A stretch of DNA of 8,822 bases from positions 1-8,822 of the forward strand of contig JAUTXM010000359.1 in the NCBI GenBank assembly GCA_030838025.1, given 5' to 3'. The translations under genes were made by a program, and so were the position numbers. The notes beneath the pieces were generated by a model. That model saw only the letters and a list, made by a program, of their open reading frames with translations, was not told where the DNA came from and searched no databases. The stretch is from Acidimicrobiaceae bacterium. GTDB taxonomy: Bacteria; Actinomycetota; Acidimicrobiia; Acidimicrobiales; Palsa-688. The first letter of the stretch is position 1. The number at the start of each line of letters is the position of its first letter. Shown here piece by piece: positions 1 to 6,781 of the stretch.

Positions 1-1
1 G

Positions 2-847
2 GAGCCCACCGCGGGCGCCAGCCACGACATCATCGGGGCGCTCCGGGAGTTCGGCGCCATGTTCCTGCCCGAGCTGGCGACCGCGGCCCGCCGGCTGCCG
101 GCCGAGGTCGAAACGGCCCTCTGGGACGGCGTGGCCCGGGGCCTCTTGACGGCCGACGGATTCTCGGCCATTCGGTCGCTGCTGGCGGGCCGCCAGGTGG
201 CATCCCACCAACGGCAATGGCAGGGCCGTCGAGGCCTCCGCCGGGGCGCGTCCGGCTACGGGACGGGCGCCGGTTACCAGACGGGCGCCGCCGCCCCCGC
301 CACGGGCGCTGGTCGCACCAGCGCCGCTAGTGCCGCCATAGGTGCAGGTCGCAGCGGCGCCGCCAACGCCGCCAGCGCCGCGGCCAGCGGCGGGGGACGC
401 TGGTCGCTTCTCCCGGCCGCCGGCGAGGTGGCCGATCGCGACGAGCTGGCCGAGGCGGTGGCCGAGCAGCTGCTGGCCCGCTGGGGCGTGGTCTTCCGCG
501 ACCTCGTGGCCCGTGAAACGCTGGCCATACCGTGGCGAGACGTGCTGTGGGCCTTGCGGCGGATGGAAGCGCGGGGCACGGCGCGAGGCGGCCGGTTCGT
601 CACCGGTTTTACCGGCGAGCAGTACGCCCTGCCCGAGGCGGTCGAACAACTCCGAAGCGTGCGGCGCAGCCCCCGCGACGGCGAGACGGTGCACATCTCG
701 GCCACCGACCCCCTCAACCTGGTGGGCATCATCACCCCCGGTCCCCGGGTCCATGCCGTGCGCACCAACACCGTCACCTACGTCGATGGCCTCCCGGTCG
801 TCGATCACGAAGCTCGCGGCGAGCCGCTGACGGCGTCTCTCGCCTGA
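2..847 (+). CDS. lhr: Lhr-family ATP-dependent helicase, C-terminal part (5' partial)
   Basis: The frame is open from the first complete codon at the window edge, so the motor domains and true start lie outside and only about 281 residues are seen. The visible part matches the C-terminal region of bacterial Lhr (large helicase-related) proteins. Near the left edge a segment reads FLPELATAARRLPAEVETAL, then LWDGVARGLLTADGF; further on come GRWSLLP, WGVVFRDLVARE, PWRDVLWALRRMEARG, GGRFVTGFTGEQYALPEAV and, near the end, ATDPLNLVGIITPG. These are the winged-helix and Lhr-specific C-terminal blocks of a DNA repair-associated 3'-5' helicase. Between LLAGR and GRWSLL lies an Ala/Gly/Ser-rich linker (about bases 203-400), a place where Lhr proteins vary. 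It is followed after 16 bases by the amidohydrolase on the same strand. The family call is firm; the linker length is unusual but does not break the frame. Confidence 0.9.
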   Translation, partial: EPTAGASHDIIGALREFGAMFLPELATAARRLPAEVETALWDGVARGLLTADGFSAIRSLLAGRQVASHQRQWQGRRGLRRGASGYGTGAGYQTGAAAPATGAGRTSAASAAIGAGRSGAANAASAAASGGGRWSLLPAAGEVADRDELAEAVAEQLLARWGVVFRDLVARETLAIPWRDVLWALRRMEARGTARGGRFVTGFTGEQYALPEAVEQLRSVRRSPRDGETVHISATDPLNLVGIITPGPRVHAVRTNTVTYVDGLPVVDHEARGEPLTASLA

Positions 848-863
848 GGGTTTCGCCCAGCCG

Positions 864-2492
864 ATGGCCGTCCAGGTCGGCCCCGACGACGACCGCGACC
901 CCGGTGAGACGTTGGTCTTCCGGGGCCGGCACGACTCCGCGACCGTTGCCGTCTCGGGCGGCACCATCGTGGCCCTGGGACACGAGGCCCTGGCGGGCGC
1001 CCCCGGCGGGGGGCGCACCCGGGTGGTCGATGTCGGCGACGGCACGATCGTCCCTGCCTTCCGGGACGGTCACCTCCACCCGCTCTGGGGCGGCTACTGG
1101 AAGGCTGGTGTGCACCTCGACGGTGCCACCTCGGTCGACGACCTGTTGCGCCGGGTGGCCGAGCACGCCCATGAGCACCCCGCTCGGCGCTGGATCACCG
1201 GAGCCGGCTACGACCCGGCCCTCCTTCCGGGAGGCCTGGGCACGGCCCAACTCCTCGATCAGGTCGTCGACGACCGGCCGGTGTTGCTGTGGGCGTCAGA
1301 TCACCACTCGGGCTGGGCCAACTCGGCCGCCCTGTCCGTAGCCGGCATCACCGACACCACCGCCGACCCCGACGGCGGTCGCTTCGTTCGCCATCCCGAC
1401 GGCTCGCCCACCGGCGCCCTGCTCGAGGAGGCGGCCCAGCAAGTGGCGGCCCACGCACCCCTGCCGACCGGCGCCGACAAGGAACTGGGTCTGCGCCGGG
1501 CCCTGCGGGAAATGGTTGCCCACGGCATCGTCTGGGGGCTCGACGCCTCGGTCGCCCCGAGCGACGTCGCCGTGTACACCCGGCTGGCGGCCGCGGGCGG
1601 GCTGCCGTGCCCGATGGCGCTGGCGCTGCGGGCCGATCCGCAGCGCTGGCGTGACCAGCGGGCCGACTTCAATGCCATCCGATCCGACGTGGGCGGCGGC
1701 CCCGGCGACGCCCTGGCGGTCACCAGCGTGAAGTTCTTCGCCGACGGGATCCTCGAAGCGGGCACAGCCGACCTGGTCGAGCCGTACGCCGACGACCCGT
1801 GCTCGCACGGCATCGCCAACTGGGAGCCGTCCGAGTTGGCCCTAGCGGTTGCCGCCTTCGACGCCGACGGGTTCGGGGTGCACATTCACGCCATCGGCGA
1901 CGGAGCCGTACGGTCGGCGCTCGACGCCATCGAGCGTGCCGGCCGGGTCAACGGTGCCCGTGACCGCCGGGCCGTGATCGCCCATGCGCAACTGGTGCAG
2001 CCTGAGGACCTGCCCCGCTTCGCCCCCCTCGGGGTCATCACCAACTTCCAGCCGCTCTGGGCCCAGCGCGACCGGGTCATGACCAGGCTCACCGAGCCCC
2101 GCCTGGGCTGGCCCCGGACGGCCTGGCAATACCCCATCGGGGGACTCGCCCGCCTCGGGGCCCGCATCAGCTTCGGGAGCGACTGGCCGGTGACGTCGAT
2201 GCGGCCGCTGGACGGCCTGGCCGTGGCCGTCAGCCGCCAGACTTCGAATGGCGAGCCCCCCGGCGGCTGGCTGCCCGAGCAGCGACTGTCGATCGACCGG
2301 GCCCTGGCGGCCTACACCGAAGGGGTGGCCTTCCAAGCCTTCGAGGAGTCCCTGGCCGGTCGGCTGGCGGTCGGCCAGCGGGCCGACCTGTGCCTGCTGT
2401 CCGCCGACCCCCGTTCGGTTCACCCCTCGCAGGTGGCCGGCCTCGACGTGCTCGGCACGTGGTCGGCCGGCGTCGACGTGTTTCGTACATGA
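864..2492 (+). CDS. YtcJ-like metal-dependent amidohydrolase (Amidohydro_3 family)
   Basis: This 542-residue protein has the full set of amidohydrolase superfamily marks. After an N-terminal beta-sandwich strand (TIVALG, residues 34-39) comes the HxH motif in FRDGHLHP (His70, His72). Then follow VKFFADG with Lys290, VHIHAIGDGAV with His340/His342, IAHAQLV with His374 and SFGSDWPVTSMRP with Asp440, and the chain ends with the usual C-terminal return (AGRLAVGQRADLCLLSADP). The length and the KFFADG and GSDWPV blocks point to the YtcJ/N-substituted formamide deformylase branch rather than dihydroorotase or urease. Family members hydrolyse amide or related C-N bonds in a metal-dependent TIM barrel; the substrate cannot be read from sequence. 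The more usual PGFxDxHxH is PAFRDGHLH here. The start is the ATG 16 bases after the lhr stop, with a GAGGG at 846-850, rather far upstream. The stop overlaps the next gene as ATGA, so it is probably translated with homospermidine synthase. Confidence 0.9.
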   Translation: MAVQVGPDDDRDPGETLVFRGRHDSATVAVSGGTIVALGHEALAGAPGGGRTRVVDVGDGTIVPAFRDGHLHPLWGGYWKAGVHLDGATSVDDLLRRVAEHAHEHPARRWITGAGYDPALLPGGLGTAQLLDQVVDDRPVLLWASDHHSGWANSAALSVAGITDTTADPDGGRFVRHPDGSPTGALLEEAAQQVAAHAPLPTGADKELGLRRALREMVAHGIVWGLDASVAPSDVAVYTRLAAAGGLPCPMALALRADPQRWRDQRADFNAIRSDVGGGPGDALAVTSVKFFADGILEAGTADLVEPYADDPCSHGIANWEPSELALAVAAFDADGFGVHIHAIGDGAVRSALDAIERAGRVNGARDRRAVIAHAQLVQPEDLPRFAPLGVITNFQPLWAQRDRVMTRLTEPRLGWPRTAWQYPIGGLARLGARISFGSDWPVTSMRPLDGLAVAVSRQTSNGEPPGGWLPEQRLSIDRALAAYTEGVAFQAFEESLAGRLAVGQRADLCLLSADPRSVHPSQVAGLDVLGTWSAGVDVFRT

Positions 2493-3973
2493 GCTACCCC
2501 GGCCGGATCCTGGTCATCGGCCTGGGCAGCGTGGCCCGCTGCACCCTGCCGTTGTTGTTCGCCCACGTCGATGCCGCGCCGTCGCAGTACACGGTGCTCG
2601 ACTTCGCCGACGTGGGCGAGGCCGCTCGTTTTGTCATCGAGCACGGCGCCACCTTCGTCGAGGCGCGCATCACCGAGGACAACTATCGCCAGTTGCTCGC
2701 CACCCATGTCGGCCCGGGCGACGTGATCGTGGACCTGGCATGGAATATCGGGACCGCCGATCTTCTCCAGTGGTGCCGGGAGCACGGTGTCCGCTATGTC
2801 AACGCCTCGCTCGAAGTGTGGGATCCGTACCAAGGCGTCGGCCGCCAAGCGCCCGTTGCCCGGACCCTGTACGCCCGCCATATGGCGCTTCGGGCCATGA
2901 TCGCCCGGTGGGGTGACAACCGCGGCCCGACCGCAGTGCTCGACCACGGCGCCAATCCCGGCCTGGTGTCGCACTTCACCAAGGCGGCGCTGGCGGACAT
3001 CGCCGACCGAGTGCTGGCCGGCGCCGCGCCTGGGCCCTCCAGAGACGCGCTCGTCGCCGCGCCTGGGCCGACCCGGGACGCGCTCGTCGCCGCCCGGGGT
3101 GACGGCTCGTGGAACGTGGTCGCCCAGGCCCTCGGGATCAAGGTGATCCACATCTCCGAACGGGACACCCAGATCAGCGGGCGACCCAAACGGGAGAACG
3201 AGTTCGTCAACACCTGGTCGGTCGAGGGCTTCTACGAGGAGGGGATCGCCCCGGCCGAGATGGGCTGGGGGACGCACGAGAAGACCCTGCCGGCCCTGGC
3301 CCAGCGCCACGCCCACGGCCCCCGCCACCAGATCTGCCTGGCCTATCCGGGCTGCCGGACCTGGGTTCGGTCCTGGGTGCCGTGCGGCGAGATCGTGGGC
3401 ATGGTCATCCGCCACGGCGAGGCGTTCTCCATCGCCGAGGCCCTCACCGTCACCGCAGACGGTGCGGCGGTCTACCGCCCTACCGTCCACTACGCCTACT
3501 GCCCCGCCGACGCCGCCATCGCCAGCCTGCACGAGCTGCACATGCGTAACGACGTGTTGCAGCCCGAGCAGCGGATCATGAACGACGACATCGTCGATGG
3601 CCGCGACGAGCTGGGCTGCCTGCTCATGGGCCACGCCTTCACCAGCTGGTGGATCGGCTCCCTGCTCGACATCCACGAAGCCCGCCGCCTGGTGCCCCAT
3701 CAGAACGCCACGACCTTGCAGGTGGCAGCGGCGGTGCTGGGCGCGTTGCAGTGGCTGCTCGAGAATCCCTCGGAGGGAGTCTGCCTTCCCGACGACCTTC
3801 CCTACGAAGAGGTGCTGGCCCACGCCCGCCCCTACCTGGGCCCGTTCGTCTCCCGGGCCGTCGACTGGACGCCGCTCGACAACTGGGCCGACCCCTTTGC
3901 CGGCTACGGCCGGCCAAGGCCACCCGCCGAGGACGTGTGGCAGTTCTCGACGTTCCTCGTGACCGGGCCCTGA
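2489..3973 (+). CDS. hss: Homospermidine synthase (saccharopine dehydrogenase-like fold)
   Basis: This 494-residue protein resembles bacterial homospermidine synthase (EC 2.5.1.44), a cytosolic NAD-dependent enzyme that makes homospermidine from putrescine (two putrescines, or putrescine plus spermidine). The N-terminus ILVIGLGSVARC (residues 7-18) is the Rossmann nucleotide-binding loop. Family blocks follow in order: DLAWNIGTADLLQWC (82-96), DHGANPGLVSHF (152-163), KVIHISERDTQ (218-228), NEFVNTWSVEGF (237-248), MGWGTHEK (258-265), RPTVHYAYCP, DELGCLLMG, NATTLQVAAAVLGALQWLLE and a C-terminal YLGPFVSRAVDWTPL. Glu224 and Trp243 sit where I recall active-site Glu and the cation-pi Trp in the Blastochloris viridis enzyme (from memory, not aligned). 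The reading frame is open 33 codons upstream (from 2390), but those lie inside the amidohydrolase, so the ATG in the ATGA overlap is preferred. An 11-residue tandem duplication (179-200) is inserted between conserved blocks. Deoxyhypusine synthase or saccharopine dehydrogenase are less likely. Confidence 0.9.
   Translation: MSYPGRILVIGLGSVARCTLPLLFAHVDAAPSQYTVLDFADVGEAARFVIEHGATFVEARITEDNYRQLLATHVGPGDVIVDLAWNIGTADLLQWCREHGVRYVNASLEVWDPYQGVGRQAPVARTLYARHMALRAMIARWGDNRGPTAVLDHGANPGLVSHFTKAALADIADRVLAGAAPGPSRDALVAAPGPTRDALVAARGDGSWNVVAQALGIKVIHISERDTQISGRPKRENEFVNTWSVEGFYEEGIAPAEMGWGTHEKTLPALAQRHAHGPRHQICLAYPGCRTWVRSWVPCGEIVGMVIRHGEAFSIAEALTVTADGAAVYRPTVHYAYCPADAAIASLHELHMRNDVLQPEQRIMNDDIVDGRDELGCLLMGHAFTSWWIGSLLDIHEARRLVPHQNATTLQVAAAVLGALQWLLENPSEGVCLPDDLPYEEVLAHARPYLGPFVSRAVDWTPLDNWADPFAGYGRPRPPAEDVWQFSTFLVTGP
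3023..3088 (+). repeat. Tandem 33-bp in-frame duplication within hss
   Basis: Two adjacent 33-bp units (3023-3055 and 3056-3088) share the ends GCCGCGCCTGGGCC and GACGCGCTCGTC and differ at only a few bases in between. They encode AAPGPSRDALV followed by AAPGPTRDALV. A decayed third start (AARGD) follows at 3089. The unit is a multiple of three, so the frame is kept. It lies between the conserved NPGLVSHF and KVIHISERD blocks, presumably in a surface loop. Confidence 0.85.
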
Positions 3974-3987
3974 GCGCCCGACAGCCA

Positions 3988-3993
3988 TAGGCT
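3988..3993 (+). promoter_or_regulatory. Possible -10 element (TAGGCT) ahead of the Tim44-like gene
   Basis: TAGGCT fits the TANNNT pattern and lies nine bases before the ATG at 4003, inside the 29-base gap after hss. This spacing would give a leaderless or almost leaderless transcript, common in actinomycetes. No convincing -35 is seen at the usual distance, and readthrough from hss is equally possible. Confidence 0.3.
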
Positions 3994-4002
3994 CTGGGGC
4001 CA

Positions 4003-4629
4003 ATGGCCGACGACTGGGTCACCGAGGACCGGGGCGCCCCGCCGAGCGAGTACCAGGCCGGCGCCGAGATCGAGGAGTACCTCGACGCCATGCGGGTCCG
4101 TGACCCCGGTTGGGAGCTGGGCCCGTTCCTGCGGGAGGCGCAGGGGGTGTTCGAGGACGTGACCGAGAACTGGTCGAAGCTCGATGCCGACGCCAGCCGC
4201 CCGTGGATGCTCGACGAGCTGTGGGACGCCCACCGCGAGGGTATCGACGCCATGCGCAACGACGACCTGCGTCCCGTCGTCGAACACCTGGCGGTGCTCG
4301 ATGCTCGCATCACCGGGGCGTGGCTGGAGGACGGCTGGGACTGCATCCTGGTGCGTTTCACCGCCCGCAGCACCGACTACAAAGTGAACCGGATCGGCTT
4401 GAAGGTCGGCGATCACAAGGAGAAGACGTGGCTCGAGGAGTGGACCTTCGGTAAGGAGGAGAGCGACCTCACGCCGGCATCGGTGCCACCCGGAGCGCCC
4501 TGCCCCAACTGCGGCGGACCCGGCGACGGCGGCGTCCGCTGCCGGTACTGCGGCCAGCTGCGCACCGACGGCCGGGGTTTCCGCGACGTCTGGAAGGCGG
4601 CGTCTATCGAGGAGCTGCAGGACCGCTGA
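4003..4629 (+). CDS. Tim44-like domain protein with C-terminal zinc ribbon
   Basis: This 208-residue soluble protein has two parts. Residues about 38-150 fit the Tim44-like/NTF2-fold pattern: a helical start (LGPFLREAQGVFEDVTENW), a middle ARNDDLRP-type block (IDAMRNDDLRPVVEHL, 81-96), a strand ILVRFTARSTDYKVNR (115-130) and the family ending WLEEWTFGKEE (143-153). Residues 167-183 form a CPNC-X9-CRYC zinc ribbon (Cys167, Cys170, Cys180, Cys183). The N-terminus is acidic, with neither signal peptide nor membrane helix, unlike the mitochondrial import protein from which the domain is named. Bacterial Tim44-like proteins are often membrane-linked and of unknown function; a scaffold or adaptor role is an inference. 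It is 29 bases downstream of hss on the same strand and converges on the DUF350 gene, 23 bases away. The domain call rests on motif pattern, not on an alignment. Confidence 0.75.
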   Translation: MADDWVTEDRGAPPSEYQAGAEIEEYLDAMRVRDPGWELGPFLREAQGVFEDVTENWSKLDADASRPWMLDELWDAHREGIDAMRNDDLRPVVEHLAVLDARITGAWLEDGWDCILVRFTARSTDYKVNRIGLKVGDHKEKTWLEEWTFGKEESDLTPASVPPGAPCPNCGGPGDGGVRCRYCGQLRTDGRGFRDVWKAASIEELQDR

Positions 4630-4652
4630 CCAGCGGCCGGAAGCACGCAGCG

Positions 4653-5090
4653 CTAGCTGATGCAGGCCGCCACGATGACACCGCTGGCCAGCAGGCTGGC
4701 GGCCAGCACCCAGGAGCCGGGATGGTCCTCGGGGGCGCACACCACGTCGCCCAGCTTCCCGGGCGTCAGGAAGTCCAGCACGACATAGACCACGGTCTGC
4801 AGCAGCACCCCGACGGCGCCGAAGATGGCCGTCGACACCAGGCCGAAGGCGAAGTCGTCGTTGGTCGTGACCACCGCGGTGGCGATCACGATGGCCAGGC
4901 TGAGCATGGCCGCCGACGCCACCCGGGCGGCGTTGCGGTTGCGCTGGGTCATGATGAAGTCGGCCAGCTTGCCGGGCGTCAACATGTCCAGCACGTGGAA
5001 ACCGGCCGCCAGCAGCACCACCCCGACGCCCAGGTAGGAAAAGGTGCGCCCGAGTCCATGGGCGATCTCGGTCCAGTCCGCGCTGGTCAT
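4653..5090 (-). CDS. yjfL: DUF350 family inner-membrane protein (YjfL-like)
   Basis: A 145-residue protein with four predicted membrane helices (about 17-36, 56-76, 82-106 and 126-144). The two halves are related: VLDMLTPGKL at 33-42 and VLDFLTPGKL at 104-113, 71 residues apart, each at the end of a helix, as in the two-repeat DUF350 family. RNRNAARVASAAMLSLAIVI in the first half is also typical. DUF350 proteins have no settled biochemical role. In E. coli the member YjfL is encoded beside YjfM (DUF1190) and YjfC (glutathionylspermidine-synthase-like), matching the arrangement here. The ATG at 5090 is preceded by a perfect AGGAGG seven bases upstream, so the start is secure. It is the last gene of the minus-strand set, 36 bases after the ligase, and may be translated more strongly than the genes before it because of that ribosome site. 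Confidence 0.88.
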   Translation of the reverse strand: MTSADWTEIAHGLGRTFSYLGVGVVLLAAGFHVLDMLTPGKLADFIMTQRNRNAARVASAAMLSLAIVIATAVVTTNDDFAFGLVSTAIFGAVGVLLQTVVYVVLDFLTPGKLGDVVCAPEDHPGSWVLAASLLASGVIVAACIS

Positions 5091-5096
5091 GACAAT

Positions 5097-5104
5097 GCCT
5101 CCTG
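5097..5104 (-). promoter_or_regulatory. Strong Shine-Dalgarno site of the DUF350 gene
   Basis: The minus strand reads CAGGAGGCATTGTC before the ATG, a full AGGAGG with seven bases of spacing. It is the best ribosome site in the window and fixes the DUF350 start independently of the upstream ligase. Confidence 0.7.
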
Positions 5105-5126
5105 GCTCTCAGCCATCTGATCAGAT

Positions 5127-6335
5127 TCAGCCTTCAATGAGATGTGGGACGAAACGGGACTGGTTGTCGGTGATGAGCGAGTCGGACTCGCGCACGCCGA
5201 GGCCCGCCGGCTGCCCGTCGACCAGCCACACCCCGAGCACGGGGTGGGCTCCGTCGAAGTCGGGAAGGACGGCCAAGCCCTGGTGGACGAATCCTTCGTC
5301 GCCGTACTCCTGGTCGGGGCCCTTGGTCAGGACCTGGCCGCCCTGGACCAACGTGACGTTGGCCCCCTCGCGGCCGAGCAACGGCTTGCTGGCATAGTCG
5401 ACCAGGTCGTGGGGCCCGTCGAGGTACGCGGGCAGGAGGTTGGGGTGACCGGGGGCCACCTCCCAGAGGGCGGCCAGCAGCGCCTTGTTGGACCACAGCA
5501 TCTTCCAGATGGGCTCGACCCAGATCGTGCCCCGGCCGCCGTGGGGGTCGGGCCCGCTCACGGGGTCCACCCAGAGCGTCTCCAGGGCGAACAGCCCGAA
5601 GGGGTCGTCGAGCGCCCACTCCCACGGGTACAGCTTGAAGAGCATGCGAACGGGCTCCATCTCCAGGCCGACGAAGCGCTCGTTGTCGTAATCCCAGCCC
5701 AGCTCCTCGATCGGGAGCAGGACCACGTCGAGTCCCGCCTGGCGCGCCGTCTCGGCCAGGTAGCCGACGTTCATCATGTCCTCGCCGGACTCCTCCGCCT
5801 CGGTCCAGCAGACATGCAGCGGACCGTCGGGTTTCCACGACTGGGCGATGTCGCGCCACTTGGCGACCAGCCGATCGTGGATGGAGTTCCACTGATCAGC
5901 GTCGGGGAAGCGGTCCTCCACCCAGAACCACTGGATGGCCGCCGCTTCCAGCAGGCTGGTCGGGGTGTCGGCGTTAAACTCGAGCAGCTTGGCGGGGCCG
6001 GTGCCGTCGTAGCGGAAGTCGAAGCGCCCGTAGAGCGCCGGTGGCTCGGTGTCCCAGCTCCGGCGCACCAGGTCGTGCGCTTCGCGGGGCACGCCCATGC
6101 GCTCCAACCAGCCGTGGCTCAGCATGTGGTCGCCGGCCGCGACGCAGAGCTCCCACAGCTCGGCCGCCGCCCGTTCGAGCTGGTCGACCTCGGCCAGGTC
6201 GAAGGCGTAGCAAACCGACTCGTCCCAGTACGGGACCATCGTGCCGTCAGGCTGCTCGGTCCAGCAGTAGACGAGACCCTGCTCGGCCACGATGTCGACC
6301 CAATCGGCCCGGGGCTCGAGCCGCCGCCGCTCCAT
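5127..6335 (-). CDS. yjfC: Glutathionylspermidine-synthase-like ATP-grasp ligase (YjfC/YgiC type)
   Basis: This 402-residue protein is the stand-alone synthetase type, without the amidase domain of E. coli GspSA. It contains the family blocks GRFDFRYDGTGPAKLLEFNA (103-122) and DTPTSLLEAAAIQWFW, MMNVGYLAETARQAG (187-201), FKLYPWEW (233-240), EPIWKMLWSNKALL (274-287), SKPLLGREGANVTLV (316-330) and GVRESDSLITDNQSRFVPH (380-398). The last three belong to the ATP/metal site region of the GSP_synth family. The family forms an ATP-driven amide bond; the founding enzyme joins the glycine carboxylate of glutathione to spermidine, but the substrates of YjfC-type members are unknown. The start is the ATG at 6335, seven bases after the lipoprotein stop, with TAGGG overlapping that stop as ribosome site. 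The frame is open further upstream only over the lipoprotein gene. A loop rich in Gly/Pro/Asp (about 257-270) appears as an insertion before EPIWK. Confidence 0.9.
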   Translation of the reverse strand: MERRRLEPRADWVDIVAEQGLVYCWTEQPDGTMVPYWDESVCYAFDLAEVDQLERAAAELWELCVAAGDHMLSHGWLERMGVPREAHDLVRRSWDTEPPALYGRFDFRYDGTGPAKLLEFNADTPTSLLEAAAIQWFWVEDRFPDADQWNSIHDRLVAKWRDIAQSWKPDGPLHVCWTEAEESGEDMMNVGYLAETARQAGLDVVLLPIEELGWDYDNERFVGLEMEPVRMLFKLYPWEWALDDPFGLFALETLWVDPVSGPDPHGGRGTIWVEPIWKMLWSNKALLAALWEVAPGHPNLLPAYLDGPHDLVDYASKPLLGREGANVTLVQGGQVLTKGPDQEYGDEGFVHQGLAVLPDFDGAHPVLGVWLVDGQPAGLGVRESDSLITDNQSRFVPHLIEG

Positions 6336-6342
6336 CGCAGCC

Positions 6343-6693
6343 CTACCCGCCCGAGGAGTGGCCACCGAAGCCACCCCGTCCGACTCGGCTCGACGAACGC
6401 GAGCTGGAACGCGAGCTGCTCGAATGTGACCCCGACGTGAAGCTGCCGCCGCTGATGTGGCTGCCGAGGCCCGCGCTCGCGCCGTTGTAATAGTAGTAGC
6501 GCCCGGTTCCGCCCGGCTGGGTGCACTGCCGTTGATCGATGACGTTCTGGCGTGGGTCGACGCACACCCGCCGCTGCTGGCCGAGGAGGCCACCGCCACT
6601 GCAACCCGCCAGCAGTCCGGCCGCCAGCACGGTCACGGTCGGCAATGCGACCGCGGAGCTACGCAACCGTCCCCCTGCCCCCACGACCGACAA
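6343..6693 (-). CDS. Small Ser/Gly-rich lipoprotein, DUF1190 (YgiB/YjfM)-like
   Basis: Taken from TTG at 6693, the protein has 116 residues. Two arginines (9, 11) precede a hydrophobic stretch ending in the lipobox LAGC (28-31), so it is probably lipid-anchored at Cys31. The mature part holds two cysteines (44 and 57) in a VCVDPRQNVIDQRQC stretch, a YYYY run (66-69), a serine/arginine stretch with repeated SSSR (92-103) and RGGFGG (106-111), ending in SSGG. A short cysteine pair, aromatic patch and RGGFG near the C-terminus recall DUF1190 lipoproteins such as YgiB and YjfM, whose genes neighbour GspS-like ligases. The TTG is chosen because GAGGAG lies four bases before it and because it yields a well-formed signal peptide; a GTG three codons later is the alternative. 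The frame is open further upstream but would run into the divergent gene. It is first in the operon with the ligase and DUF350. The DUF1190 call is moderate; the lipoprotein call is stronger. Confidence 0.7.
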   Translation of the reverse strand: MSVVGAGGRLRSSAVALPTVTVLAAGLLAGCSGGGLLGQQRRVCVDPRQNVIDQRQCTQPGGTGRYYYYNGASAGLGSHISGGSFTSGSHSSSSRSSSRSSSRVGRGGFGGHSSGG

Positions 6694-6732
6694 ACTACTC
6701 CTCGGGAAGCCCGCGTGAGTGGAATGCGGCCG

Positions 6733-6739
6733 TAGGGTA
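6733..6739. promoter_or_regulatory. Possible bidirectional -10 element
   Basis: TAGGGTA reads as TAGGGT on the plus strand and TACCCT on the minus strand, both of TANNNT form. It lies between the two divergent start codons (6693 minus, 6805 plus). It could serve the lipoprotein operon with a leader of about 30-35 bases and the small plus-strand gene with a longer leader. No good -35 is visible in either direction. Confidence 0.3.
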
Positions 6740-6755
6740 CACACGACAGGCTCGG

Positions 6756-6781
6756 CGGTTGTCCCGACAGCGGCACAACCG
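6756..6781. promoter_or_regulatory. 26-bp interrupted palindrome, candidate operator
   Basis: CGGTTGT (6756-6762) faces ACAACCG (6775-6781), and CCG (6764-6766) faces CGG (6771-6773) about the same centre, so ten of thirteen pairs match. It lies in the 111-base gap between the divergent lipoprotein operon and the small CX4C/CX2H gene. Its size and place suit a dimeric regulator's operator; on the RNA it could also form a hairpin in the leader of the plus-strand gene. Confidence 0.45.

Noticed and set aside
532..1341. Long plus-strand open frame across the lhr/amidohydrolase junction
   Set aside because: Arginine/proline-rich shadow overlapping two well-recognised genes, with no motif.
2420..4003. 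527-codon open frame on the minus strand opposite hss
   Set aside because: It mirrors the hss frame almost exactly; the product lacks any family motif, whereas the plus strand is clearly homospermidine synthase.
4623..4636. Hairpin CCGCTG-AC-CAGCGG at the stop of the Tim44-like gene as a terminator
   Set aside because: Stem of six with a two-base loop and no T-run; too weak to call.
5142..6440. 432-codon plus-strand open frame opposite the ATP-grasp ligase
   Set aside because: Antisense shadow of a well-conserved gene; GC-rich codon bias keeps the opposite frame open.
6336..6599. N-terminal extension of the ligase up to 6599
   Set aside because: The added 88 codons lie over the lipoprotein gene in another frame and are Ala/Ser/Arg-rich; the ATG at 6335 has its own ribosome site and family-like N-terminus.
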